Of a stretch of 64,000 nucleotides of DNA, positions 17,319 through 26,227 are shown in pieces. A program made the translations under genes and the position numbers. Numbering within the stretch: the stretch's first letter is position 1; each line of letters starts with the position of its first letter. Source of the stretch: Nitrospira sp. (GTDB lineage: Bacteria; Nitrospirota; Nitrospiria; Nitrospirales; Nitrospiraceae). The notes below the pieces were generated by a model. It had not been told where the DNA came from and searched no databases. It saw nothing but the letters and a program-made list of their open reading frames with translations. The DNA lies in assembly GCA_005116955.1 (NCBI GenBank), contig SWDI01000002.1, forward strand, positions 347,608 to 411,607. The letters run 5' to 3'.

Positions 17319-17440
17319 GATTTCCCTTACAAGTTAAGCGACGCTGGTCATGACGCTGCAGGCTGGTCAGTTGTGGGCTTCGTTCGGAAGTCCTGGATAG
17401 TGTGCCAGGCTCGCAGGACGTCGAGGGTCAGGGCTACGCC
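17319..17440. repeat. Right copy of the direct repeat flanking the island
   Basis: Same-orientation counterpart of 15777-15905. It covers the last codons of the outer-membrane protein gene and about 28 bases beyond its stop. The position, at the 3' end of a gene, is like that of some integration sites, although neither an integrase nor sharp core ends are visible. Confidence 0.7.
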
Positions 17441-18376
17441 ATAGGAGGGGCCATAGTCTCGCTCTGAGAGGTGCCCCATGCTGTCATTCCAGGTTTCGAA
17501 GCGCACGGGCCCGGCGGACGCGGCTAACGACCAGGCGAACTGCTTCTGGCTTTGCCCCGTGGTATTCACGAAAATCCCGGAGTCCCACATGAGCGCCAGC
17601 TCAATTTCCCACGTAGGAATGGTTTCACCCGACTCAGTTGTCCGGTACTGACCGAATGCGATGGCCGGCTGCACCAACCCTGCCGTGCTTCTCACGGCAT
17701 GAAGCACGGCCCCGTTGTCCTGATAGCTGATTCGTCCCAGCACGGAAGCCCGCAAGCTCACATCGCCCCACCTGTCACTATGATACAGGGTTGGCGTAAT
17801 CGGCATCCGCCTAATCCCGGCGCGAAGAAACCCTTGCTGATAAATCGTGCCGACTGAAAACCCGGCACCCGCAAAGATCACTTTTGGACGAAAGAGCGGA
17901 AACCACCGTGTCACGGACCCATCGATCATCACATCGGTCTCTTTCCGAGCGTCCACGGTCGGAACCGACGGGAGTTGGCGAAGCTGATGCACGACTTTAT
18001 TCTGAAAATACTGACTGGGTTCATCACTCGTCGGGCTGATGCCGGCCGTGAGGTTCGTACTCCACCCTTGGAAGATCCCACCCCAATGTTGCGTCCAGCT
18101 GAGTGTAATCAAGTTGAAGCCGAGTGTATTGCCTACCGTAGAATCGTACTTGTTCCCCAACCCATCAACCGGAGTAAATCGATTGAGGGTCAGTCCTCCC
18201 GTCAATGTCGAATATTGATCCGGGAATGCCGTACTTCCCCAGTGCACTGAAGGGGCAGGGTTTTCACTCCAGGCCGGAGTGGAGATGATTCCGACGAGCA
18301 GCAGCACACCACTGATCTGCGTCGCTCTTCGTCGCCAAGACCATGGCATTACTCTTAATGACAACTCCCGCTTCAT
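17348..18376 (-). CDS. Predicted outer-membrane beta-barrel protein, unknown function
   Basis: About 342 residues with a signal peptide: basic residues (WRRRATQ), hydrophobic GVLLLVGIIS, cut near TPAWS-ENP. The mature part alternates polar and aromatic residues (NTLGFNLITLSWTQHWGG, VIFAGAGFSVGTIYQQG, RFETWNDSMG), as expected for a barrel of roughly ten or more strands. No named family was recognised. ATG 18376 is preferred, with GGTGG upstream, over TTG 18382. A 35-codon copy of its 3' end persists at 15806-15915, indicating duplication or rearrangement around this locus. Confidence 0.65.
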   Translation of the reverse strand: MKRELSLRVMPWSWRRRATQISGVLLLVGIISTPAWSENPAPSVHWGSTAFPDQYSTLTGGLTLNRFTPVDGLGNKYDSTVGNTLGFNLITLSWTQHWGGIFQGWSTNLTAGISPTSDEPSQYFQNKVVHQLRQLPSVPTVDARKETDVMIDGSVTRWFPLFRPKVIFAGAGFSVGTIYQQGFLRAGIRRMPITPTLYHSDRWGDVSLRASVLGRISYQDNGAVLHAVRSTAGLVQPAIAFGQYRTTESGETIPTWEIELALMWDSGIFVNTTGQSQKQFAWSLAASAGPVRFETWNDSMGHLSERDYGPSYGVALTLDVLRAWHTIQDFRTKPTTDQPAAS

Positions 18377-18676
18377 TGGCAAAGACCACCTTTCATGAAA
18401 GACATCTAGCCTGGTTCCGACCAGTCATATGAAGGATTACACCCAGCATGTTGAAATGCCGGAAACGGGCGAATTCTACACGACTCAGACGAAGCTGGCG
18501 ACTAAATTAGTTACGGTAAATTATCGATGACTACAACGATCAACCCATCGTCTGCATTACTCAGACTAACTGATTTGTCACTGCGTCTCTCGACAGGCTT
18601 CTCAATCCTATGCTAGCTTACGAACTCGTTTTTCTATATCTCATTCCTTTCCACGCGAGAGCTGACAGGCTCAGAC

Positions 18677-20095
18677 ATGTTCAAGAAAATCTTGATCGCC
18701 AATCGCGGTGAAATTGCCATGCGGATCATCCGCGCTTGCCGCGAATTGAACATCGCCACCGCTGCCATCTATTCCGAAGCAGATTCGACAGGGATTTACG
18801 TCAAGAAGGCGGACGAATCCTACCTGGTCGGCCCAGGGCCGGTGAAGGGGTTCTTGGATAGTAAGCAGATCGTCGACCTGGCCCGACGGATCGGCGCCGA
18901 TGCCGTCCATCCTGGGTACGGATTTCTATCTGAAAATGCGGAGTTCGCTGAGCTCTGCCAGGCGTCCGACATCACATTCATCGGCCCCTCTACCCATGCC
19001 ATTACCCTGATGGGCAGCAAGGTCAAGGCGCGCGAGCTGGCCGAATCCACCGGCGTGCCGATTGTGCCAGGTACAGATGGGGCAATTACCACCCTCAAAG
19101 AAGCCCTGGCCTTCACAAAAATGGCGGGCTATCCGGTCATGATCAAGGCAAGCGCCGGCGGCGGCGGTCGCGGGCTTCGTGTGGTCCGGTCTGACGATGA
19201 GCTGCGAGAGAACATGGAGGTTGCAGCACGCGAGGCCCAGGCCTCCTTCGGCGACGGCAGCGTCTTCATCGAAAAGTATATCGAGCGGCCCCACCATATC
19301 GAGTTCCAAATACTGGGCGATAAGCACGGAAACATCATCCATCTTGGAGAACGAGACTGTTCGATCCAGCGACGACACCAGAAGCTGATTGAGATCGCCC
19401 CCTCGTTGATTCTAACCCAGGAACTCAGGGAAGAGATGGGCAACGCCGCCATCGCCATCGCGCGCGCGGTGAACTACGACAACGCAGGCACCGTGGAGTT
19501 TCTGCTCGATCAAGAGGGCAAATTCTACTTTATTGAGATGAATCCGCGCCTTCAAGTCGAGCACACGGTGACAGAGCAGATCACAGCCATTGATATCGTG
19601 CGGAATCAGATTAAGAGCGCGGCGGGCCTGCCGCTCAGCATCCAGCAAAAGGACGTGATCCTCCAGGGTCACGCAATCCAGTGCCGGATCAATGCGGAAG
19701 ACCCGAAAAACAATTTCCTGCCCTGCACGGGCACGGTCACGGCCTACCTCTCTCCCGGTGGAATCGGTGTGCGCATCGACGGCGCCGTGTACAAGGATTA
19801 CACGATCCCGCCCTATTATGACGCTCTGCTGGCCAAGTTGACGGTTCGGGGCCGCACCTGGGAAGAAACCGTCAGTCGTATGCGCCGGTCCCTTGAAGAA
19901 TACGTGCTCCGTGGAGTGAAAACCACGATTCCCTTCATGGAAGCGATTATGCAAGAGCCTGACTTTATTGCGGGTCGTTTCGACACGTCGTATCTGGACA
20001 CCCATCCTGAGTTGTACTCGTATCACGAGTTTGAGCAGCCGGAGGATCTGGTACTGGCACTGTCTGCCGCGATCGCCGCCTACGAAGGGCTCTAA
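18677..20095 (+). CDS. pycA: Pyruvate carboxylase subunit A (biotin carboxylase)
   Basis: 472 residues, the size of a stand-alone biotin carboxylase. It carboxylates the biotin on subunit B using ATP and bicarbonate. The fold is clear from FKKILIANRGEIAMRIIRAC, the HPGYGFLSENAEFA loop, the ATP-grasp glycine loop KASAGGGGRGLR, ERDCSIQRRHQK and the catalytic EMNPRLQVEHTVTE. By sequence alone it could be AccC of acetyl-CoA carboxylase, but the next gene encodes the carboxyltransferase and biotin carrier of the two-subunit pyruvate carboxylase, 43 bases downstream. It would supply oxaloacetate for the TCA or reductive TCA cycle. Confidence 0.9.
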   Translation: MFKKILIANRGEIAMRIIRACRELNIATAAIYSEADSTGIYVKKADESYLVGPGPVKGFLDSKQIVDLARRIGADAVHPGYGFLSENAEFAELCQASDITFIGPSTHAITLMGSKVKARELAESTGVPIVPGTDGAITTLKEALAFTKMAGYPVMIKASAGGGGRGLRVVRSDDELRENMEVAAREAQASFGDGSVFIEKYIERPHHIEFQILGDKHGNIIHLGERDCSIQRRHQKLIEIAPSLILTQELREEMGNAAIAIARAVNYDNAGTVEFLLDQEGKFYFIEMNPRLQVEHTVTEQITAIDIVRNQIKSAAGLPLSIQQKDVILQGHAIQCRINAEDPKNNFLPCTGTVTAYLSPGGIGVRIDGAVYKDYTIPPYYDALLAKLTVRGRTWEETVSRMRRSLEEYVLRGVKTTIPFMEAIMQEPDFIAGRFDTSYLDTHPELYSYHEFEQPEDLVLALSAAIAAYEGL

Positions 20096-20138
20096 TTCAA
20101 ACAAACCCTCTGCTTCCTAAAGAGATGCATTAACCATC

Positions 20139-22094
20139 ATGGCGAAAAGACGACCACCAACGAAGAAACCGAAGAAAAAGACCAGATTGTCCGCTCCGGC
20201 GATCAAGACCTCAAAAAGCGTCGCGTCCCGCCCCAGCGAGTTCACGATCACACCGGCCGCCGGTAAACCGGTCCTGATCACGGATGTCGCGCTGCGGGAC
20301 GGCCATCAGTCGTTGCTGGCGACGCGCATGCGTACGGAAGATATGCTGCCCATTGCGCAAAAGCTTGATGGGGTCGGCTATTGGTCGCTGGAAGTCTGGG
20401 GTGGCGCCACGTTCGACACCTGCTTGCGCTTCCTCAAAGAAGATCCCTGGGAACGGCTCAGGGCCCTGCGGGCCGCTATGCCCAACACCAAGCTTCAAAT
20501 GCTGTTGCGCGGACAAAACCTAGTCGGCTATCGCCATTACGCTGACGACGTGGTGGAGCGGTTCATCGAACGGTCGGCCACGAACGGCATCGATGTCTTC
20601 CGCATCTTCGACGCCCTGAACGACGTGCGGAATCTCGATCGGGCTGTCAGCGAGGTGAAGGCTTGCGGCAAACATGCGGAAGCCACCATCTGTTACACCG
20701 TCAGCCCGGTCCATAGCATCAACCGGTTTGTGGATCTGGCCAAGAAGTTGGAAGATCTGGGGACGGATACGATTTGTATCAAAGACATGGCCGGACTCTT
20801 GGCCCCTCTCGACGCCTACCATCTGGTGCGTCGCCTGAAGGCTGCCGTCAAGGTCCCACTTCATCTCCACTCGCATTACACCTCCGGTATGGCGTCCATG
20901 ACCTCGTTGATGGCGATACTCGGAGGCCTCGATATGCTCGATACCTCCATCTCTCCGTTGGCAGGGGGAACCTCCCACCCAGCAACGGAAACCGTCATCG
21001 CATCGCTCCAGAATACCCCCTACGACACGGGACTGGAGCTCGCATCCTTCCAGCCGATCACTGAGCATTTCAGGACCGTGCGTCGTAAATACCGTCAGTT
21101 CGAAAGCGACTTCACCGGTGTCGATGCGGAGATTCTCACTTCACAAATCCCAGGAGGGATGCTGTCGAATCTGGCGGCACAGCTCACTGAGCAGAACGCA
21201 CTGGACCGGATGAAAGAAGTCCTCGACGAAGTCCCGCGTGTGCGAAAGGAAATGGGCTATCCTCCTCTTGTCACCCCGACCAGTCAGATCGTCGGCACAC
21301 AGGCAACACTCAATGTGTTGACCGGTGATCGATATAAAGTCATCACCACCGAAACGAAAAACTATTTCTTGGGATTGTATGGCCGTGCTCCTGGACAGGT
21401 CGATCTCGACGTGATGGCACGCGCCACCGGCGATGAAACGCCAATCAAAACCAGGCCGGCTGATCGCCTGGAGTCGGAATTGGATGAGGCGAAAAAAGAG
21501 CTTCCGGACTCGGCTCAGACCGTCGAGGACCAGCTGTCGTTCGTGCTGTTTCCCGCCATCGCTCGAGACTTTTTCGAAGCCCGCGAGAAAGGCGAGCTAA
21601 CACCCGAGCCGCTCGAACTTGGATCAGCCAAAGGCCCAACTACCGCTCACGAACTGCACTTGGCCCCCGTCGAATTCAACGTGACGGTGCACGGTGAGAC
21701 CTATCATGTGAAGGTCTCGGGGTCTGGCCGAAAGATCGACGGACGCAAGCCCTACTATATCCGTGTCAACGATAAGCTCGAAGAAGTGTCGCTCGAACCC
21801 ATCCAGGAAGTGCTCGCTGGTGTCCCGGAGTCCCAGGAGACAGGATCAGGAGGAAAGCCAAAACGGCCGAGGCCGTCGAAGCCAGGCGATGTGGCTCCAC
21901 CGATGCCCGGTCGAGTCGTCAAGGTGTTGGTTGCCGTTGAAGATCAAGTCAAGACTGGCGATCCTCTGTTGATCATTGAAGCGATGAAGATGGAAAGCCG
22001 GGTGCCGGCGCCAATCGATGGGAGAGTCGTTGCGATTCTGACTGCCGAGGGCGACAATGTGAAGACGGATGAAACGGTCATCCAACTGGAGTAA
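20139..22094 (+). CDS. pycB: Pyruvate carboxylase subunit B (carboxyltransferase plus biotin carrier)
   Basis: 651 residues. A Lys/Arg-rich tail (1-35) precedes the HMGL-like carboxyltransferase barrel (about 45-320; TDVALRDGHQSLLATRMRT, WGGATFDTCLRFL), a conserved helical carboxylase domain (320-480) and a C-terminal biotinyl domain with the biotin site EAMKMES at about 620. A Thr/Pro/Lys linker joins the last two. The same plan occurs in oxaloacetate decarboxylase alpha, but there are no membrane beta/gamma subunits nearby and a biotin carboxylase sits upstream, so carboxylation of pyruvate is the likely direction. The very basic N-terminal extension is unusual for the family. Confidence 0.9.
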   Translation: MAKRRPPTKKPKKKTRLSAPAIKTSKSVASRPSEFTITPAAGKPVLITDVALRDGHQSLLATRMRTEDMLPIAQKLDGVGYWSLEVWGGATFDTCLRFLKEDPWERLRALRAAMPNTKLQMLLRGQNLVGYRHYADDVVERFIERSATNGIDVFRIFDALNDVRNLDRAVSEVKACGKHAEATICYTVSPVHSINRFVDLAKKLEDLGTDTICIKDMAGLLAPLDAYHLVRRLKAAVKVPLHLHSHYTSGMASMTSLMAILGGLDMLDTSISPLAGGTSHPATETVIASLQNTPYDTGLELASFQPITEHFRTVRRKYRQFESDFTGVDAEILTSQIPGGMLSNLAAQLTEQNALDRMKEVLDEVPRVRKEMGYPPLVTPTSQIVGTQATLNVLTGDRYKVITTETKNYFLGLYGRAPGQVDLDVMARATGDETPIKTRPADRLESELDEAKKELPDSAQTVEDQLSFVLFPAIARDFFEAREKGELTPEPLELGSAKGPTTAHELHLAPVEFNVTVHGETYHVKVSGSGRKIDGRKPYYIRVNDKLEEVSLEPIQEVLAGVPESQETGSGGKPKRPRPSKPGDVAPPMPGRVVKVLVAVEDQVKTGDPLLIIEAMKMESRVPAPIDGRVVAILTAEGDNVKTDETVIQLE

Positions 22095-22232
22095 TCCCAT
22101 CACCGGCTCGACCTCATGCCACCGTAAGCCCGGGGGGCTTGTGCTGCATATCGAGAGGCTATTGCAAAACTATCAATTGGAGAGCATCGCACATCTATTG
22201 CACGGACCTAAAGGCTCATCGCAGAATCTCAG

Positions 22233-22353
22233 AGGATGGTGAAAAAGCTCGTCCAGCAAGGCCGCAGCGAACGAAAGGCCGAGGCGTACGCGGTTGGTAC
22301 GTTGAGGCCTTGAGTGATGCGAGAACGACGCTGGCGGGCTTTTTCACCATCCT
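22233..22353. repeat. Palindromic intergenic repeat, copy A
   Basis: About 121 bases bounded by a perfect 15-base inverted pair (AGGATGGTGAAAAAG ... CTTTTTCACCATCCT). The inside holds further complementary arms (CCAGCAAGGCCGCAGCGA, then GCGAGAACGACGCTGG). It matches copies at 30406-30464 (half) and 51200-51322 (inverted orientation). The transcript could fold into one long hairpin. Confidence 0.85.
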
Positions 22354-23284
22354 CGTCCTCTGTCTCGTATCGTCCTTCATGACCGCTTGTGCTCCACCCT
22401 CACAAATCCCGCCCTATTTTGAAACGTTGGAACGCGCCCCGATAGAACGCATTCCCATTAAAACCATTCTCGTCCATGGTCAACGGATTGCCTATCTCGA
22501 TGTTGGTAGTGGCCCGCCGGTCATTCTCATCCACGGCTTTGGCGGATCGATGTGGCAATGGGAGCATCAGCAACATGCCTTGTCTCAACATTTTCGTACC
22601 CTGACACTCGACCTACCCGGATCTGGGTTGTCCGATAAACCGGACATTGAGTACCTGCCGGATCAGATGTTGGAGTTCTGTATCGGATTCATGGACGCCC
22701 TGCAGATTCCTCAGGCTACACTGGTCGGCAATTCTATGGGCGCAGGGTTGGCCATTGGCATGACCTTGACCCACCCCACCCGTGTCAATAAGCTCGTGCT
22801 CATCAGCGGACTACCGTCTCAGGTCATGGCCAAGCTCACCAGCCGGTCGTTCAGGCAAGCGCTGGAATCTCGAGCCCCTTCCTGGCTCGTCTCCTTCGGC
22901 AACTGGCTGTTCGGCGGGCTGGTCACCGATTCTGTCCTGAAAGAAATCGTCCGCGACCACACCCTCCTCACCCCGGCCGTCATCGATCGGTCCAACCAGA
23001 ACCGCCGACGCCCCGGCATCATCAAGCCCATCATGGCCGTCAGAAATGCCCTCCCTTCCTGGGAAACCGATTTCGCCCCACACCTCAGCAGCATCACGCA
23101 CCCAACCATGATCATCTGGGGTGAGCACGATCGGGTGTTCCCCCTGGCTGTGGGTGAAGAGCTGCATTACCGAATTCGCGGATCCACGTTCCTCAGAATT
23201 CCCAAGGCCGGTCATATGCCACAATGGGAACGGCCAGACCTAGTCAACCGATCGGTGATCGCGTATATTCAACCGTCACCCTGA
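22310..23284 (+). CDS. Alpha/beta hydrolase, probably membrane-anchored lipoprotein
   Basis: The hydrolase domain begins near HGQRIAYLDVG and contains LIHGFGGSMWQWE (oxyanion region), the nucleophile elbow GNSMGAG, the acid in GEHDRVFP and His in KAGHMPQWE, so all catalytic parts are there. Substrate unknown. The start is the uncertain part. TTG 22310 gives a hydrophobic leader and a lipobox-like FMTAC, but its first codons lie inside the palindromic repeat; ATG 22379 would give a cytoplasmic enzyme beginning MTACAPP. I prefer the leader form because the Cys/Pro stretch after it looks like a lipoprotein tether. Confidence 0.8.
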   Translation: MSDARTTLAGFFTILVLCLVSSFMTACAPPSQIPPYFETLERAPIERIPIKTILVHGQRIAYLDVGSGPPVILIHGFGGSMWQWEHQQHALSQHFRTLTLDLPGSGLSDKPDIEYLPDQMLEFCIGFMDALQIPQATLVGNSMGAGLAIGMTLTHPTRVNKLVLISGLPSQVMAKLTSRSFRQALESRAPSWLVSFGNWLFGGLVTDSVLKEIVRDHTLLTPAVIDRSNQNRRRPGIIKPIMAVRNALPSWETDFAPHLSSITHPTMIIWGEHDRVFPLAVGEELHYRIRGSTFLRIPKAGHMPQWERPDLVNRSVIAYIQPSP

Positions 23285-23336
23285 ACAGAGGGGTCGAGTG
23301 GGATCCCCACTCGTTATCTTCAAGAAGGAGCCTACG

Positions 23337-24002
23337 ATGCAGACGAGATATGCTGGTTTCATTGGCACCACGCTGTGCCTTTCACTTGGCCTTGTTGGAT
23401 GTCAAACGATGGGAGGGTCAACTGGCGCTGGCTTTTCCTACAAGAATATGCCGGTGGCAAATGGAACTGCTGTTGCGGGGGAAGGCAACAAGGTCCTCTT
23501 CAAGGGCGACCCGTTGACGCTCGCCGGCAACGGGGTCAAAGTCGGCGACGCGCTCCGCGATGTGAAGGTCGCGCAGAACGACTTGTCCCTCGTGAACATC
23601 GCGCAGACCAAAGGCGCGGGAAAAGTCCGTATCATCAGTGTGGTCCCCTCGCTCGACACCCCGGTCTGCGAACAACAGACGCATCTTCTAAGCGAGCGCA
23701 ATAAAGGCCTTGATAAGATGGTCGAACTCATCACCGTGAGCGTCGATACGCCCTTCGCCCAAAAGCGGTTTGCGGCAGAAGCGAAAATCGCCAACGTCAC
23801 CTTCCTGTCCGACTACCGAGGTGCCGAGTTTGGCAAGACGCATGGTCTCTTTTTGGAAGGGCCACACATTTTGACGAGAGCGGTCCTGGTCGTCGATAAG
23901 ACGAACACCATTCGTTATCTTCAAGTTACCCCGGAGCTCACTCAACTCCCGGATATGGAAGAAGCCTTGCAATTTGCTCGTCGATTGGTGACGGAGAGTT
24001 AA
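23337..24002 (+). CDS. Thiol peroxidase (Tpx)-like lipoprotein lacking the resolving cysteine
   Basis: 221 residues. An N-terminal leader with lipobox LVGC places Cys22 as the lipid anchor, so the enzyme is exported, unlike usual Tpx. The body matches Tpx: PSLDTPVCEQQT with peroxidatic Cys111, then VELITVSVDTPFAQKRF. In E. coli Tpx the motif RFCGAEG supplies the resolving Cys; here the equivalent is RFAAEA (Ala146), and the mature part has no other Cys apart from the anchor. It must use an outside thiol or act as a 1-Cys peroxidase. The start at 23337 has AAGAAGGAG upstream. It likely removes peroxides in the periplasm. Confidence 0.85.
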   Translation: MQTRYAGFIGTTLCLSLGLVGCQTMGGSTGAGFSYKNMPVANGTAVAGEGNKVLFKGDPLTLAGNGVKVGDALRDVKVAQNDLSLVNIAQTKGAGKVRIISVVPSLDTPVCEQQTHLLSERNKGLDKMVELITVSVDTPFAQKRFAAEAKIANVTFLSDYRGAEFGKTHGLFLEGPHILTRAVLVVDKTNTIRYLQVTPELTQLPDMEEALQFARRLVTES

Positions 24003-24027
24003 CGAGAAGATCGCTCGAAGCTGAGCT

Positions 24028-24057
24028 CCTGGGGGAGCGTTGAGTCGCTCTCCCAGG
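24028..24057. terminator. Hairpin after the Tpx-like gene
   Basis: A 12-bp near-perfect stem (CCTGGGGGAGCG / CGCTCTCCCAGG, one mismatch) with a short loop lies 26 bases after the Tpx stop and 27 bases before the transhydrogenase start. No T tract follows on the plus strand. Confidence 0.45.
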
Positions 24058-24083
24058 TACCTCCTCACCTTCCAAAAACTCTA

Positions 24084-25487
24084 ATGGCTCATTACGATTT
24101 GCTCGTCATCGGCACGGGACCTGCCGGCCAAAAGGCTGCCATTCAGGCAGCCAAGCTCAACAGAAAGGTCGGAATCATCGAGCGAAAGGCCCTCGTCGGT
24201 GGGGTCTGCATCAATACCGGCACCATTCCAAGCAAATCCCTCCGCGAAGCGGTGCTCTACCTCTCCGGGTTTCGACAGCGAAATATCTACGGAGGTGACT
24301 ACCGCGTCAAAAAGAAGATCACGATCGAAGACTTGGCCTTCCGCGCCAATCATATCATCAAGCACGAGATCGAGATCGTGCAGAATCAGATGGCCCGGAA
24401 TCAGGTCGATATGGTGTTTGGTTCCGCCAGCTTTCTCGATCCCCATCGTCTGCGCATTCAACGAGAGCATGGCGCGCTTGAGCTGACGGCGGACTATATT
24501 GTCATCGCCGTGGGGACAGAACCGGCTCGGCCGTCCCACATTCCGTTCGACGACCATACGGTCATCGATACGGACGGCCTCCTAACCCTGAAACACATCC
24601 CCGACACCATCGTTATTGTCGGAGGCGGAGTGATCGGAACGGAATACGCCTCGATGCTCGCTGCCTTGGGAATCCCCGTCACCCTTATCGACAAACGACC
24701 ACGGCTGTTGGAGTTCGTGGACGCTGAGATCATTGACACGCTCCAACAATGCATGAAAGATCTCGGTGTGACGCTGTATCACGATGAAGAAGTCCTCGCG
24801 ATCAAGCAAGAGAGGAACAATTCTATTCACGTGTCCTTGCGGAACAACCGGCCGATCCAGACGTCAACACTCATGTACGCGATCGGTCGCATCGGGGCGA
24901 CACGGATGCTGAATTTAGAAGCCATCGGATTGCAACCGGATACCCGAGGACGGATTACCGTGAATGAACACCTCCAAACCTCGATTCCTCACATCTATGC
25001 AGCCGGTGATGTCATTGGTTTTCCGGCACTAGCCTCGACGTCGATGCAACAGGGCCGTCACGCGGCCTGCCATGCATTCGGTCACTCGGATCGCACGGAC
25101 ACCACGCTTCTCCCGTATGGCATTTACGCCATTCCTGAAATCTCCATGGTGGGACGAAACGAGGAAGAACTCACGCAGGCAGCCATCCCCTTTGGAGTTG
25201 GCATCGCCCGTTACAGGGAGATTGCCCGCGGGCAGCTCATCGGCGACGAAACCGGCATGCTCAAGCTACTGTTCCACCGGGACACCAAACATCTACTGGG
25301 CGTTCATGTTATCGGCGAGGGAGCGACTGAGCTCGTCCACATCGGCCAGGCCGTCATGGCTTTTCACGGCAAGATCAATTATTTTATCGACACAGTCTTC
25401 AATTATCCGACCCTGGCCGAATGTTACAAAGTCGCAGCCCTAGACGGCCTGAATCGTATGTCAGGACCCTGGGTTCCCTACATCTGA
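24084..25487 (+). CDS. sthA: Soluble pyridine nucleotide transhydrogenase (Si-specific)
   Basis: 467 residues of the pyridine nucleotide-disulphide oxidoreductase family. The FAD-binding GTGPAGQKAA and the second Rossmann loop GGGVIGTEYAS are clear. At the redox position the motif is GGVCINTGTIPSKSLREA: one Cys followed by Thr, not the CxxxxC disulphide of lipoamide dehydrogenase, which identifies it as SthA. The C-terminal dimer domain has HVIGEGATELVHIGQAV. The enzyme exchanges reducing equivalents between NADH and NADPH in the cytoplasm, useful for an autotroph balancing biosynthesis and respiration. Confidence 0.92.
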   Translation: MAHYDLLVIGTGPAGQKAAIQAAKLNRKVGIIERKALVGGVCINTGTIPSKSLREAVLYLSGFRQRNIYGGDYRVKKKITIEDLAFRANHIIKHEIEIVQNQMARNQVDMVFGSASFLDPHRLRIQREHGALELTADYIVIAVGTEPARPSHIPFDDHTVIDTDGLLTLKHIPDTIVIVGGGVIGTEYASMLAALGIPVTLIDKRPRLLEFVDAEIIDTLQQCMKDLGVTLYHDEEVLAIKQERNNSIHVSLRNNRPIQTSTLMYAIGRIGATRMLNLEAIGLQPDTRGRITVNEHLQTSIPHIYAAGDVIGFPALASTSMQQGRHAACHAFGHSDRTDTTLLPYGIYAIPEISMVGRNEEELTQAAIPFGVGIARYREIARGQLIGDETGMLKLLFHRDTKHLLGVHVIGEGATELVHIGQAVMAFHGKINYFIDTVFNYPTLAECYKVAALDGLNRMSGPWVPYI

Positions 25488-25556
25488 CAGTACAGTGTGT
25501 GATGTGCGAGACCTCTCGTACGTGAGAGCCGCAACACATACCGAAAGGAGTAGCCT

Positions 25557-26225
25557 ATGTCATTTTCAAACCACCTGCGCAAACTTGCCACATCCATCTG
25601 GAATGCCCAGCTAAGCCATCCCTTCGTCGTAGCCCTCGGCAACGGCACGTTGCCTGAACAGAAATTTAGATACTACATTCAGCAAGACGCCAGATTTCTC
25701 GGCGATCTGGCACGTGTGTTTTCCGCCGCCGCACTGAGGGCACCTGATTCGGAATCGGCCTTGCGGTTCAACAAGCTGGCAGAAGAGACTATCATCGTCG
25801 AGCGGAGCCTGCATGAGAGCTACGGAAAGAAATGGGCACTGACGGCGAAGCAGATGACCTCTGTCCCGATGGCGCCAACAAACTATGCCTACACCAGACA
25901 CATGCTGGCCGTCGCCGCCGCAGGCACCGCGGCAGAGATCACCGTCGTCGCGCTCCCCTGTGCCTGGGTCTATTGCGTCGTGGGGCAACACCTTTTGAAG
26001 AAAGGTGCGCCGCCCAAGAATCATCCCTACCGCGACTGGCTCATGCTGTATGCGTCGCCGGAGTTTGCCCAAGTACAGCTCTGGATGCGGAAGAAAGTCG
26101 ATCAGTGGGCCAAGACCGCCGGCAAAGAAGAACTGCGGCGCATGGAAGACTCATTCATCATCAGTTCACGTTATGAGTGGATGTTCTGGGATATGGCGTG
26201 GAACGAAGAGAAGTGGCCGGTATAG
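25557..26225 (+). CDS. tenA: TenA-family thiaminase II / aminopyrimidine aminohydrolase
   Basis: 222 residues, typical size. TenA salvages thiamin pyrimidine. Conserved parts are visible: SHPFVVALGNGTLP, the substrate Asp44 in YYIQQDARFL, the catalytic Cys135 in ALPCAWVY, and the C-terminal FIISSRYEWMFWDMAW with its Glu. The start has GAAAGGAG upstream. I looked for a TPP riboswitch in the preceding 70 bases and saw none. The following SemiSWEET gene starts 2 bases after this stop, so they are co-transcribed; the link between the two functions is unclear. Confidence 0.9.
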   Translation: MSFSNHLRKLATSIWNAQLSHPFVVALGNGTLPEQKFRYYIQQDARFLGDLARVFSAAALRAPDSESALRFNKLAEETIIVERSLHESYGKKWALTAKQMTSVPMAPTNYAYTRHMLAVAAAGTAAEITVVALPCAWVYCVVGQHLLKKGAPPKNHPYRDWLMLYASPEFAQVQLWMRKKVDQWAKTAGKEELRRMEDSFIISSRYEWMFWDMAWNEEKWPV

Positions 26226-26227
26226 CA

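Noticed and set aside
18677-20095. Acetyl-CoA carboxylase subunit AccC
   Set aside because: Possible by sequence alone, but the next gene is a pyruvate carboxylase B-type protein with its own biotin carrier, so PycA is more likely.
24084-25487. Dihydrolipoamide dehydrogenase
   Set aside because: The redox motif has a single Cys (CINTGTIPSK) and not CxxxxC, and no 2-oxoacid dehydrogenase genes are near. Soluble transhydrogenase fits better.
25488-25556. TPP riboswitch before tenA
   Set aside because: No CTGAGA or ACCTGA-type conserved segments are present; there is only a short imperfect hairpin, and the interval is too small.
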